DNA from: a virus
Virus record (IMG/VR): IMGVR_UViG_3300017764_003348
Span: 1-35,075 of that record
DNA: 35,075 nucleotides
Reading direction: 5' to 3' (one strand)
Shown here one piece after another: positions 14,108-22,195 of the stretch. The translations under genes and the position numbers were made by a program. The first letter of the stretch is position 1, and each line of letters starts with the position of its first letter. The notes under the pieces are model-generated. The model saw nothing but the letters and a program-made list of their open reading frames with translations. It had not been told where the DNA came from and ran no database searches.

Positions 14108-14144
14108 GTTGGATTTTAGTAGTATAACTGTGCAGTTAATTTCA
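14097..14144 (+). promoter_or_regulatory. Ligase promoter with a near-palindromic operator
   Basis: TTGACA (14097-14102), 17-base spacer starting AATAAGTT, TAGTAT (14120-14125). TGCAGTTAATTTCA (14131-14144), one base off the TGCA-N6-TGCA motif, covers the expected start of transcription, where a repressor could block initiation. Confidence 0.7.
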
Positions 14145-14163
14145 TTTAGTTCAGGAGGGTAAG

Positions 14164-15054
14164 ATGGCTCAAAACGTAAGACCAATGTTAGCCGCCGCAG
14201 TGAAGGTTGAGGAAATCATGTATCCAGCCTTTGTGTCTCCGAAGCTGGATGGTATCAGGGGGATTATCCATGAGGCCAATGCCCTCACGAGAACCTTGAA
14301 ACCAATACCGAACAATTATGTGAGGCACACGTTCTCTAGCGGTGAATTGACTGGATTGGATGGTGAGTTCATTTTGGGTTCGCCAACGGCTCCGAATTCT
14401 TACCGGAAGACGAACTCAGCTTTGATGACTCATGAAGGGATGCCAAAGCCGAAGTACTACGTATTCGATGACATGACCATCCCAACTGATTCCTTTGTGG
14501 ATAGGTTAGCTAGGTTGAAAAATAGGGTGCAGTATTTAGATCACCCTGACATTGTTTTGCTAGAGCAAGTTTTGGTGAAGAATGTCATTGAATTGGTGAA
14601 GTACGAGGAGATGACAATTGAGATGGGTTATGAAGGGGTTGTGATAAGGCATCCAAAAGGACTGTACAAGTACGGTCGTTCTACGGTGTCTCAGGGGTGG
14701 ATGGTTAAGTTGAAGAGGTTTGTGGATTCGGAGGCTGAAATTACTGGGTGTGTGGAATTGATGGAGAACAAGAACAAGGCAGTAACGAATAAGTTGGGGT
14801 ATTCAGAAAGATCGCACCACATGGAGAATAAGGTACCGGGTGGTCGTCTAGGGGCTTTTCAAGTACGTGATGTAGGGAGTGGTTGGATGTTTGAAATTGG
14901 AACAGGGTTTAGTGAGGCAGATAGGGTGGAGTATTGGAAGAACAGGGAAAGTATGATTGGAAAGATTGTGAAGTATAAGTACTTTGCAGTAGGAATGAAG
15001 GATGTGCCACGGCATCCATCCTTTATCGGCCTCCGTGATACTAGGGATATGTAG
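14164..15054 (+). CDS. ATP-dependent DNA ligase
   Basis: 296 residues, about the size of small phage and viral ligases; the start follows CAGGAGGG. Motif I is 'KLDGIRG' with Lys27 as the site of adenylation. Motif III is 'LDGEFILG'. Motif IV is 'EGVVIRHP', and motif V 'MVKLKRF'. The C-terminal OB domain ends around 'KYKYFAVGMKDVPRHPSF'. The enzyme seals nicks using ATP, needed for lagging-strand joining and repair. It has its own promoter (14097) and starts the DNA/nucleotide metabolism block. Confidence 0.92.
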   Translation: MAQNVRPMLAAAVKVEEIMYPAFVSPKLDGIRGIIHEANALTRTLKPIPNNYVRHTFSSGELTGLDGEFILGSPTAPNSYRKTNSALMTHEGMPKPKYYVFDDMTIPTDSFVDRLARLKNRVQYLDHPDIVLLEQVLVKNVIELVKYEEMTIEMGYEGVVIRHPKGLYKYGRSTVSQGWMVKLKRFVDSEAEITGCVELMENKNKAVTNKLGYSERSHHMENKVPGGRLGAFQVRDVGSGWMFEIGTGFSEADRVEYWKNRESMIGKIVKYKYFAVGMKDVPRHPSFIGLRDTRDM

Positions 15055-15063
15055 GGGTGATTT

Positions 15064-15351
15064 ATGAATCTTGCCCAAAAGGTAATGGATGATGTCGAAA
15101 GGGTTGGTTTTTCTCCAAGAATAGCTTTGGAGGCATGTAAGAAGCATCAAGGGTATTTGGTGTACAACAAGGAGGAAGATGGGAAAATTCCTAGTGGTGA
15201 CTTGGTTTGGAAGATTTTTAGATTTACGGATGGGAGCTTGGTATACTTAGACCTACGGGGTATCTCAGTTCAGGATGAAGAAAGTATGATCTTAGAGCAG
15301 GATAGCCCGACTTGGGAATCGATCCGAACAACCTGTATGAGTGAGAGATGA
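15064..15351 (+). CDS. Unknown 95-residue protein
   Basis: ATG at 15064, ten bases after the ligase stop, with GGGGTGA upstream. Not recognised; a single small alpha/beta domain is likely. Its stop lies at the start of the MazG-like gene, so it is in the same operon as the ligase. Confidence 0.7.
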   Translation: MNLAQKVMDDVERVGFSPRIALEACKKHQGYLVYNKEEDGKIPSGDLVWKIFRFTDGSLVYLDLRGISVQDEESMILEQDSPTWESIRTTCMSER

Positions 15352-15352
15352 G

Positions 15353-15931
15353 ATGTTAGACAAGATTGAGGATTACCAGAAGTTTGCGATTCGTACCATT
15401 AAGCAGGATTCTAAGACTAGAATGATTCTGCATTGTACGATGGGAATGTCAGGTGAGATTGGTGAGTTTATTGAAATTGGAGGAGGTGATATTCAGGCAA
15501 GGAAGTTAGAGTTGGGTGATTGTATGTGGTATGCCGCAAATTTATGTGAACTTATGGAGTTGCAGATTCAGGAGATCATTGTGGCTGCTCAGGCTAGGGA
15601 TAGGACGATGGAACACACGGTAGAGCTAGGATACCTGCCTGCTGATATTCGTGGGGTTATTTGGGCTGCAAGACTTTGTGATTTTGTAAAGAAGATGGTG
15701 TTTTATGGAAAGGAGATTGATGTAGTTGCAATCAATACTCCGTTGATCAAGTACATTGGTTCTGTGGTGGATATAGCAGCCATGTACAATTTAGATATGT
15801 ACGATGTGCTTCGGGCCAATATCGCCAAGTTGGAAACAAGGTACCCGAACTTGGTGTTTGATGCACAGAATGCATTGAATCGGAACTATGATGCAGAAGA
15901 ACTTGCAACGCAGGAACCGATTGATCAGTAA
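15353..15931 (+). CDS. MazG-like nucleotide pyrophosphohydrolase
   Basis: 192 residues from the ATG at 15353; a GTG at 15341 is an alternative. It has the MazG helix pattern 'GMSGEIGEFIE' (acidic GExGEF-type metal site) followed by 'ELGDCMWY', and near the end 'RANIAKLETRYPN' and 'NALNRNYDAE', typical of phage MazG-like proteins. Such enzymes split nucleoside triphosphates to monophosphate and pyrophosphate, and have been proposed to affect nucleotide pools or (p)ppGpp. Beyond one MazG core the middle region (~100-150) adds extra helices. It lies in the ligase operon ahead of ThyX. Confidence 0.8.
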   Translation: MLDKIEDYQKFAIRTIKQDSKTRMILHCTMGMSGEIGEFIEIGGGDIQARKLELGDCMWYAANLCELMELQIQEIIVAAQARDRTMEHTVELGYLPADIRGVIWAARLCDFVKKMVFYGKEIDVVAINTPLIKYIGSVVDIAAMYNLDMYDVLRANIAKLETRYPNLVFDAQNALNRNYDAEELATQEPIDQ

Positions 15932-15954
15932 TTCTATTATGTTTGGAGGTTGAG

Positions 15955-16389
15955 ATGAGCGAGTCAGATGGGGTTGTGGAGTGCTATGTGGATTCTTACG
16001 ATACTGTGAAGCCTGTTGTTATGGAGTTCATTAGTAAGTATGCAACTGATAATGAATTCTTTACAGGTGGGGATTTGTTGGCAGAGTATCGGAAGTCGCA
16101 GTTGCCCGGATTCACATTGAATTGGCGTAACAAATGGGGTGTTGTAGTTTCAGAAGGAGCTAGGCGAGGATGGTATAGGAAGGCAGGGAAGGTTACGCCA
16201 ACCACGAAGCAATCTCATACTGACAAGCTAGTTTTGTGGCAGTCCAGAATCTACTCTGGAACTCAGAGTTTGGCGGGTCAGACCATTGGAGATCAGTTAG
16301 AGGAAATAAGGAAGAGTTTTGTTTTAAGGAAGATTGACATAAAGAAAGCTCTTTGGTTGGCGTATGAACTTGGTGATCAATCGGAATAG
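15955..16389 (+). CDS. Unknown 144-residue protein
   Basis: ATG at 15955 follows GGAGG. Residues ~25-90 ('FTGGDLLAEYRKSQLPG', 'WGVVVSEGARRGWYRKAGKV') have helix-turn-helix-like spacing and basic character, so a winged-helix DNA-binding unit is possible but unproven. Sits between MazG-like and ThyX genes with a gap of nine bases to the latter. Confidence 0.65.
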   Translation: MSESDGVVECYVDSYDTVKPVVMEFISKYATDNEFFTGGDLLAEYRKSQLPGFTLNWRNKWGVVVSEGARRGWYRKAGKVTPTTKQSHTDKLVLWQSRIYSGTQSLAGQTIGDQLEEIRKSFVLRKIDIKKALWLAYELGDQSE

Positions 16390-16398
16390 GAGATGAAC

Positions 16399-18249
16399 AT
16401 GAAAATTGTAGAGCCGCAAGTTTTTATAGTAGGTGAGTCTGAATTGAATACGCAAGGTTTGAACGAATTGTTGACATCGTTTGGAACCCCGGAATGGTTT
16501 ACTGATAGTTCTAATTCAGCAGAAGTGTTAGTTGAAGTAGCGGGGAAACTCTGCTTTGATCCAGAAACAGAAATACTAACCAAACGTGGTTGGGTTATGT
16601 TTCCAGAGTTGAATGAAGGGGAGGAGGTTTTTACACTGAATAAACAAACCCAGATTGTGGAATGGCAAGTACCATCTAAGGTACATACCCATGATTACAA
16701 TGATGAACTGGTATGCTTTGAGGGGCGTGACCTAGACTTCAAGGTGACTAAAGATCATAGGTTTTGGGCTAGGGAGCCTGATAAAGAGTGGTCGTTTTAT
16801 GTAGCCGGTGAATCAGTGGAGTCAAGGTTAGACTTCAAGGTAGGGGGCTGTCATTGGAAGGGATACTTCCCTTCGCAGGTTAAGCTTGAAGGGTGTAAGT
16901 TTCTACAAAAGCAGTCTAATCATACTGGTAAAGATTGTGGTGTTAGGTGGCAAGTAACTGCACTGCCAAAAGAATTGTCTCAGGAACAGATGGAGTCCTT
17001 TGCTTACCTGATTGCGTACTTTGTTACTGAGGGGACTATCAATGAGGCAGGAACTAATAAGAGGGCTACGGTATATGGAACGCCTCATGTTCCAGAAGTT
17101 CGCAAACTGTGTGCTGATTTGGGGGTGACGATTGGAACATATCGTGATAAACGTAATGGGGTTGAACGTGCTTGTATAAACAGTAGGCAGATCGCTGATT
17201 ATCTTGAAAAGTATTGCAATCATGGGTCAAGCATAAAGAAATTCCCACGATGGGTACTTGACCTTCCACGAAGTGTTCTGGAGAAGATATGGTCAATACT
17301 TGTAGCTACTGATGGGCATAGGTATGAAAACGGGACTGAGGTATTAGTCACCGTTTCCCATGAGTTAGCGGGACAAGCGCAGGAGATACTGACCAAAATA
17401 GGTTTTCACGGGTCAATCTCTAGTAGTATTGGGGAAAACTATCCAGTACTTACTGTTAGAAAAAAGATACGTGATGTAGCACAGGTAAATAACCAAAAAT
17501 CTAAGATGTATTTGGAAAAGTACCAAGGAACAGTGCATTGCGTTACAACGCAGAATGGTGTTGTGTATGTCCGTCGTAATGGGAAGTGCCATTGGTCAGG
17601 TAATTGTTATATGTCCTTTGATACTTCGTTGAATGAAAACCTGACTGCTACAGGGACGAGAAATAATTTTACGTACATTCAAGAAGGGTTGATTGCTACA
17701 GGGCATGGGTCAGTACTAGAACATGTTACTGTGTCATTAGCTTTTAAGGATGTCAGTAGAATCTTTGCAAATGAATTGGTACGTCACAGGGTAGGTGCAG
17801 CCTACAGTCAAACCAGTGGCAGATTTGTACGTAATTCTGAATTGAATTTTTGGGTGCCTTCATGTATTAGGGAGAATTTGGAATTAGCTGCATTGTTTGA
17901 TGAAGCAGTGAAGCATCAGGAAGACATATTGCAGAGAATGGTGGATGTCTCTGGGATTGGAAGATTGAAAGGAGTTGATGCCTTTCAGAAGAAGAAGGAA
18001 CTGACCTCAGCATTTAGACGTATTGTGGGGAATGGTGTAGCAACGAATATCCTTGCTACGTATAACCACAGAGCATTACGTAATATGATTGAGCAAAGGA
18101 CTTCACGCCACGCAGAGGAGGAGATACGGTTAGTTTTCAACAAGGTGTATAGTTTGGTCGAATCCAAGTACCCGGCGTTTTATGATGACGCTACAGGGGT
18201 GGATGTTAATGGGTTGTTTGAAATCACGTTCAAGTCAAAGAAGGTGTAA
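16399..18249 (+). CDS. thyX: Flavin-dependent thymidylate synthase ThyX, interrupted by an intein
   Basis: 616 residues including a 351-residue intein; the spliced enzyme would be 265. The ATG at 16399 has TAGGAG six bases upstream. After the intein come 'GSVLEHVTVS' and 'RHRVGAAYSQTSGRF' (R462-H463-R464), the ThyX signature region; the spacing to the second Ser is one residue longer than the classical RHR-x7-S. 'RALRNMIEQR' near the C-terminus matches the conserved dUMP/FAD-binding end. It makes dTMP from dUMP using methylenetetrahydrofolate, FAD and NADPH, downstream of the dCMP deaminase. The intein lies between 'AGKL' and 'CYMSFD', ahead of all these motifs, so no activity is expected before splicing. 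Confidence 0.93.
   Translation: MKIVEPQVFIVGESELNTQGLNELLTSFGTPEWFTDSSNSAEVLVEVAGKLCFDPETEILTKRGWVMFPELNEGEEVFTLNKQTQIVEWQVPSKVHTHDYNDELVCFEGRDLDFKVTKDHRFWAREPDKEWSFYVAGESVESRLDFKVGGCHWKGYFPSQVKLEGCKFLQKQSNHTGKDCGVRWQVTALPKELSQEQMESFAYLIAYFVTEGTINEAGTNKRATVYGTPHVPEVRKLCADLGVTIGTYRDKRNGVERACINSRQIADYLEKYCNHGSSIKKFPRWVLDLPRSVLEKIWSILVATDGHRYENGTEVLVTVSHELAGQAQEILTKIGFHGSISSSIGENYPVLTVRKKIRDVAQVNNQKSKMYLEKYQGTVHCVTTQNGVVYVRRNGKCHWSGNCYMSFDTSLNENLTATGTRNNFTYIQEGLIATGHGSVLEHVTVSLAFKDVSRIFANELVRHRVGAAYSQTSGRFVRNSELNFWVPSCIRENLELAALFDEAVKHQEDILQRMVDVSGIGRLKGVDAFQKKKELTSAFRRIVGNGVATNILATYNHRALRNMIEQRTSRHAEEEIRLVFNKVYSLVESKYPAFYDDATGVDVNGLFEITFKSKKV
16552..17604 (+). mobile_element. ThyX intein with LAGLIDADG-type endonuclease
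   Basis: 351 residues from Cys52 ('CFDPETEIL', block A) to 'WSGN', followed by Cys as +1. Block B is 'VTKDHRFW'. Two DOD/LAGLIDADG motifs are visible, 'LIAYFVTEGTI' and 'ILVATDGHRY'. The end 'VYVRRNGKCHWSGN' resembles the end of the portal intein; both have Gly rather than His before the last Asn. Confidence 0.9.
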
Positions 18250-18250
18250 T

Positions 18251-18412
18251 ATGAGTGATAATTTGCCGGTTATTCTAAGGGATAGGGTGAGTATCATAAT
18301 TAGTGCAGTTCTGCTCATAGTTGTTGGGCCTGCTGGACTAGCTTGTATCACTGGATTGTATCTCAAGTTGATGTGGATGTGTTTCCAATGGGGGTGGAAT
18401 TATTTAGGTTAG
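18251..18412 (+). CDS. Small single-span membrane protein
   Basis: 53 residues; the ATG comes right after the ThyX stop. About residues 13-37 form a hydrophobic stretch ('IIISAVLLIVVGPAGLACI') that should cross the membrane, with charged residues before it and a Trp-rich end ('WMCFQWGWNYLG'). It could act in lysis, superinfection exclusion or membrane attachment; nothing decides. No ribosome site better than AAGGTG upstream. Confidence 0.6.
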   Translation: MSDNLPVILRDRVSIIISAVLLIVVGPAGLACITGLYLKLMWMCFQWGWNYLG

Positions 18413-18414
18413 GT

Positions 18415-18428
18415 TGCAATTAACTGCA
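18415..18428. repeat. TGCA-N6-TGCA palindrome, copy 8
   Basis: TGCAATTAACTGCA in the 31-base gap between the membrane protein and the next start, next to the ribosome site GGGGAG. Its reverse complement is the sequence at 9467 and 11358. Confidence 0.8.
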
Positions 18429-18443
18429 TTTGGGGGAGAAGAA

Positions 18444-18854
18444 GTGAAAATCAATTATTATGTGGATGACGATGATAGATACCTGTTTGGTCTACTCGTA
18501 AAGCCATTTAAGGAGGGAGTGGTAATTGATTTGGAGGGGTATAGAAGGTGTCGTAAACTGTTCTTCTCCAATAATATGCAGGTGGTTGTGCAGAGGGTAA
18601 AGGATAGTGGGTACATGATGTCAGTAGTACGCAATGATGGAGGCAAGTTTGAGTGTTTAGATTACTTGCCTGATTTGAGAAGTCAGTTGTTTCCCTACAA
18701 TTATAGAATTGAGGGAGGAGCAAGGAGGTACGAGGAGAGTTTTGAACCGTTGTATCCAGTATGTGTAATCTTTGATAGGGTATTCAGGCAGTCTAGGCTG
18801 AATTATGATGAAAGTAGTATCACTCGTTGTATCATTAAGAGGGTTGGGTTATGA
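18444..18854 (+). CDS. Unknown 136-residue protein
   Basis: GTG at 18444 chosen because GGGGGAG (18432-18437) is well spaced; a TTG at 18414 would run through the palindrome. Begins 'VKINYYVDDDDRYLFG' with a strongly acidic patch, then mostly beta with many Tyr and Arg. No family seen. Stop overlaps the dNMP kinase start (ATGA). Confidence 0.65.
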   Translation: MKINYYVDDDDRYLFGLLVKPFKEGVVIDLEGYRRCRKLFFSNNMQVVVQRVKDSGYMMSVVRNDGGKFECLDYLPDLRSQLFPYNYRIEGGARRYEESFEPLYPVCVIFDRVFRQSRLNYDESSITRCIIKRVGL

Positions 18855-19426
18855 AGAAACTTATTGGCGTACATGGGAAGAAAGGTAGTGGTAAGGATAC
18901 TGTAGCGATGTTGATTGCTCAGTATGTCCACAGGGAGTTGAGTAGTAGAGAGGTAGTTGTAAAGCATTACGCTGATGCATTGAAGTGCGGATTAGCTGCT
19001 ATGTTTACTGTACCCATTCAGAATTTTTATGAAGAGTCTTTGAAGGAACAGGTAATTCCGGGGTTAGGAGCATCGCCTCGTGAACTCATGACAAGAATGC
19101 ATGATCTGTTAGTTCCTCTGTATGGTGATCAGATTTGGGTGAATCCTATTAGGGATGATTACTGTAGTAGGTGGTTGGGGAATAGCCGGGAAGGATTGTA
19201 TGTAGTAGCTGATGTTCGTTACGACGGTAGGGAGACTGATTGGATTCGTAAGGAAGGTGGGCATATTATTCATGTTGTTAGGGCAAGTACGGATGTTAAT
19301 GCTGGTAAGCATTCCTCGGAAATGGGTGTGGAGGTCCATCAGGAAGATTGGGTGATTCATAATGATGAGACTCTGCTACATTTACGTATGGAAGTATGGG
19401 GGATTATGAGCAAGATTATGGGGTAG
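18851..19426 (+). CDS. Deoxynucleoside monophosphate kinase
   Basis: 191 residues. P-loop 'GKKGSGKDT' (residues 9-17, Lys15). The 'YADALK' strand, the Arg-rich lid region and 'VVADVRYDGRETDWIRKEGG' fit phage dNMP kinases of the T4 gp1 type. It raises dNMPs, including the dTMP made by ThyX, to diphosphates. ATGA overlap with the upstream gene; ends the ThyX-containing operon. A promoter for the dikinase-like gene follows. Confidence 0.88.
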   Translation: MKKLIGVHGKKGSGKDTVAMLIAQYVHRELSSREVVVKHYADALKCGLAAMFTVPIQNFYEESLKEQVIPGLGASPRELMTRMHDLLVPLYGDQIWVNPIRDDYCSRWLGNSREGLYVVADVRYDGRETDWIRKEGGHIIHVVRASTDVNAGKHSSEMGVEVHQEDWVIHNDETLLHLRMEVWGIMSKIMG

Positions 19427-19454
19427 GAAAGAATGTGAAGGAGCAAAATACTAT

Positions 19455-19496
19455 TTGACAAATAAATAGGTACCCTAGAGAATTAAAGGGTACCTA
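19455..19496 (+). promoter_or_regulatory. Promoter flanked by a 10-bp inverted repeat
   Basis: TTGACA (19455-19460), 17-base spacer, GAGAAT (19478-19483). TAGGTACCCT (19467-19476) and AGGGTACCTA (19487-19496) are exact inverted repeats bracketing the -10 box, which fits an operator or a cruciform. Confidence 0.7.
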
Positions 19497-19524
19497 ATTA
19501 TTTATATGTAGAAGGAGCAAGGGC

Positions 19525-21753
19525 ATGGCAGTTATCGTTAAGAAGGCTCAAGAGTTGGAGTTTAAGATTTACCGCTTTGGTTCTTGTACTGATGGATCAG
19601 CGGTAATGAAGGAAGAATTAGGGGGAAAGGGAGCAAACCTAGCAGAAATGTCTAGTATAGGTATGCCGATTCCATCCGGGTTTACGATTCCATGTATCGT
19701 ATCTGTCAAGTACAAGAAGATTGCATCCGTAGCCTTTGCACGGGCTAAGTATTTGCAATATGTATGGGCGCAGGTGCAGGGTGGAATGAAGTATTTGGAG
19801 GGAGTCTATGGGTACACGCCTCTGGTGAGTGTAAGGTCAGGGGCAAGAGTATCAATGCCCGGTATGATGGACACGATTCTGAACATTGGATTGACTAGCC
19901 AGAATCTCGATTATTGGATGAAGAAACTTGGGGATAGGGTGGTGCTAGACTCCTATCGTCGGTTGATTCAAATGTATTCTTCGGTAGTATGGAATGTACC
20001 GATGGAGGAGTTTGAGGAGATTTTGGAGAATGTTAGGTTGATTTATGGTGTTGACTCAGACACCCAAATCCCTGTTTCTGGATTAAAGGCTATTTTAGAT
20101 CAGTATGCAAAACTACTGGATTCTAAGAACCTGATATTCCCCGATAAAATGGAGGATCAATTGCATGGAGCAATTCTGGCAGTATTCGATTCATGGGACA
20201 ATCAACGAGCTAAGGATTACCGGATGCTGTATGGAATCCCTGATGATTGGGGAACAGCAGTGAATGTGCAATCAATGGTGTTTGGAAACATGAATGAGAA
20301 GTCCTGTACGGGCGTTGTGTTTAGTAGGAATCCCAGTACAGGGGAGAATGAAATAACCGGAGAGTATTTGGTCAATGCTCAAGGGGAGGATGTGGTTGCA
20401 GGTATCAGAACCCCGGAGAACATTGGCACTTTGGCTGTATGGAACAAGGGCATTGCAAAAGACTTGTTCAATTGCGTTGAGGAGTTGGAGCAGCATTATC
20501 GGGATATGCAGGATATTGAGTTCACTGTACAGGATGGGAAACTGTACCTGCTTCAAACGAGGAGTGGGAAACGGGCATCGCAAGCAGCGTTTAAGATAGT
20601 ACATGATATGGTGGAGGAGGAGTTGATTGGGGTTGAGGATGTCGTAAAAAGATTAACGAGGGACCAGTTGTTTTCATTATTGCAAGATCGTATAGATGAG
20701 GCCAACTGCATATTCAACCCCAACACTGTAGGAATTGCATCGGGTGGAGGGGTTGTTGTAGGACAAATGATGCTATCCGCAGATAGTGCAATCAATTGCA
20801 AAGGTGATTGCATACTGGTTCGTAAAGAAACAGACCCCAATGATTTGCTAGGGATGAATGCATCAGTAGGTGTTTTAACCTCTACAGGTGGCTTAACTTC
20901 CCACGCCGCAGTAGTAGCAAGGGGAATGAATAAGACCTGCGTAGTAGGTGCTACGGAGTTAGAGGTTGATGAGTTGTATAAGGTAGTGACTGTTAATGGG
21001 CATCAGTACCATGAAGGTTGTAAGGTGACGTTAGATGGGTCAACTGGGAAGGTATGGTTTGAGGAAGATATACCGATTATCCGAGGCAGCATGACGGATG
21101 AAGTTCTCAAGCTAGTTAAATGGATGGTGGAGTTAAAGGGGTGTGTGGAAAGACTAGAGATGCATGTTGGAATGTCTGGGGTAGATTTGAAGAGTGCAGT
21201 AGACAGGGTTGTTGGGTCGTCACTGTACATTGATTTGGGAATGTTGGAGTTGAAGATGGGGGTCGGGGAGTCTTTTGAAAGTAAGGTGAAGTTTCTAGGG
21301 AATGCTTTGGTGGATTCCCCAGTATCAGTATTTGTAGTAGATATTTCAGATTTAGCCGACTTCTATGAGGATGAGGATAGGCTTTATGATGTCTTGTTAG
21401 GAACAGAAACTCGGCCTACCTACCAAGATAAGGTAGCAATGCTAATGAAGTGGCCGAGTGCTGTTCTGGATAAGGTGTTTGTGAAGTCTAAGGCTGAGAA
21501 CCAAGATTTAGCAAAAGTACTCAAGAAGTATAAGCTACGTACCGTATCTAGGGTTAGTAACGTAGCAGATTTGGTAAATGCTGAAGGGTATTACGAGGTT
21601 ACGGATGATGTGATTCAGAAGGTGTTTGGATCGAAGGAAGTCTATGTTGCAATGAAAGAGGCTATCGAAATGAAGTTTGGGAAGAACTACTCCGATGGAA
21701 GCATTAGGGAGCTAGGATTGCCGGTGTATTGGTACCAGCTTTTTGGGAGATAA
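19525..21753 (+). CDS. Pyruvate-phosphate-dikinase-like protein with a replaced C-terminal domain
   Basis: 742 residues; the ATG follows AGAAGGAG. The ATP-grasp half is clear: 'GGKGANLAEMSSIGMPIP', 'SVRSGARVSMPGMMDT', 'GVVFSRNPSTGE', 'LVNAQGEDVVAGIRTP' and 'LYLLQTRSGKR'. The phosphohistidine domain has 'GGLTSHAAVVARGM' with His460, close to the His position of PPDK (455 in the Clostridium enzyme). From about residue 530 on, the ~340-residue PEP/pyruvate barrel is not recognisable: I find no RTEHMF, no LDPPLHEFLP and no catalytic Cys loop, only ~210 residues of unknown sequence. The N-terminus has the KKA motif shared with 6871 and 7624. It may phosphorylate itself and pass the phosphate to an unknown acceptor. 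PEP formation from pyruvate seems unlikely. Confidence 0.85.
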   Translation: MAVIVKKAQELEFKIYRFGSCTDGSAVMKEELGGKGANLAEMSSIGMPIPSGFTIPCIVSVKYKKIASVAFARAKYLQYVWAQVQGGMKYLEGVYGYTPLVSVRSGARVSMPGMMDTILNIGLTSQNLDYWMKKLGDRVVLDSYRRLIQMYSSVVWNVPMEEFEEILENVRLIYGVDSDTQIPVSGLKAILDQYAKLLDSKNLIFPDKMEDQLHGAILAVFDSWDNQRAKDYRMLYGIPDDWGTAVNVQSMVFGNMNEKSCTGVVFSRNPSTGENEITGEYLVNAQGEDVVAGIRTPENIGTLAVWNKGIAKDLFNCVEELEQHYRDMQDIEFTVQDGKLYLLQTRSGKRASQAAFKIVHDMVEEELIGVEDVVKRLTRDQLFSLLQDRIDEANCIFNPNTVGIASGGGVVVGQMMLSADSAINCKGDCILVRKETDPNDLLGMNASVGVLTSTGGLTSHAAVVARGMNKTCVVGATELEVDELYKVVTVNGHQYHEGCKVTLDGSTGKVWFEEDIPIIRGSMTDEVLKLVKWMVELKGCVERLEMHVGMSGVDLKSAVDRVVGSSLYIDLGMLELKMGVGESFESKVKFLGNALVDSPVSVFVVDISDLADFYEDEDRLYDVLLGTETRPTYQDKVAMLMKWPSAVLDKVFVKSKAENQDLAKVLKKYKLRTVSRVSNVADLVNAEGYYEVTDDVIQKVFGSKEVYVAMKEAIEMKFGKNYSDGSIRELGLPVYWYQLFGR
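20787..20800. repeat. TGCA-N6-TGCA palindrome, copy 9
   Basis: TGCAATCAATTGCA inside the dikinase-like gene, read as Ala-Ile-Asn-Cys. Same bases as the non-coding copy at 2423. Confidence 0.75.
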
Positions 21754-21757
21754 GGCG

Positions 21758-22195
21758 ATGTCATTGGTATTGTCGTTACGGAAGGGTCATGACTTTTACG
21801 TGGGAGACACCAGAATCTTTGTAGCTTGGATTAACTCAAGTACGAAGTTCTGCCTGAAGATGCCGGATGGAAGTCCTAAAATCATTCAGAATGATAAGTG
21901 GTATCCACTGCTAGATAAGGTATTCGTAAAAGCAGGGACTTCTAGTTTGTCTGATATAGGCACTGTTGATATAGTCATTCAAGCTCCCAGAGATATTGTT
22001 ATTTTGAGAGGCCACTTGTATAGGAGGGCCAGAAAGATAGTGAGAGTATGTGAGACTTGTAAGGGTAGTGGTTCTTTAAGGACTCTGGTGTTATGTGATG
22101 CTTGTGCTGGTCACGGTTGTCCAGCTTGTAAGAGTGGGTTCCTTGTTGAAAATTTCAAATGTCCTGACTGTGAGGTATACGATGAAGCTGAATAA
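21758..22195 (+). CDS. CsrA-like domain fused to a DnaJ-type zinc finger
   Basis: 145 residues; ATG at 21758 just after the dikinase stop, with GGGAGATAAGG upstream. The start 'LVLSLRKGHDFYVGDTRIFV' resembles the first strands of CsrA/RsmA. Residues ~77-93, 'VIQAPRDIVILRGHLYRR', resemble the last CsrA segment, including the RNA-binding Arg. About 40 residues are inserted between the two parts. After this come 'CETCKGSG', 'CDACAGHGC', 'CPACKSG' and 'CPDC', which fit DnaJ-like zinc knuckles. If the match is real, it could bind GGA-containing leaders and alter host or phage translation. This is a motif match by eye, not proven. Confidence 0.6.
   Translation: MSLVLSLRKGHDFYVGDTRIFVAWINSSTKFCLKMPDGSPKIIQNDKWYPLLDKVFVKAGTSSLSDIGTVDIVIQAPRDIVILRGHLYRRARKIVRVCETCKGSGSLRTLVLCDACAGHGCPACKSGFLVENFKCPDCEVYDEAE

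Noticed and set aside
15868-15880. TGCACAGAATGCA
   Set aside because: The half-sites are five bases apart instead of six.
16949-16962. GGCAAGTAACTGCA as another copy of the palindrome
   Set aside because: One half-site is broken and the centre does not fit the restricted pattern.
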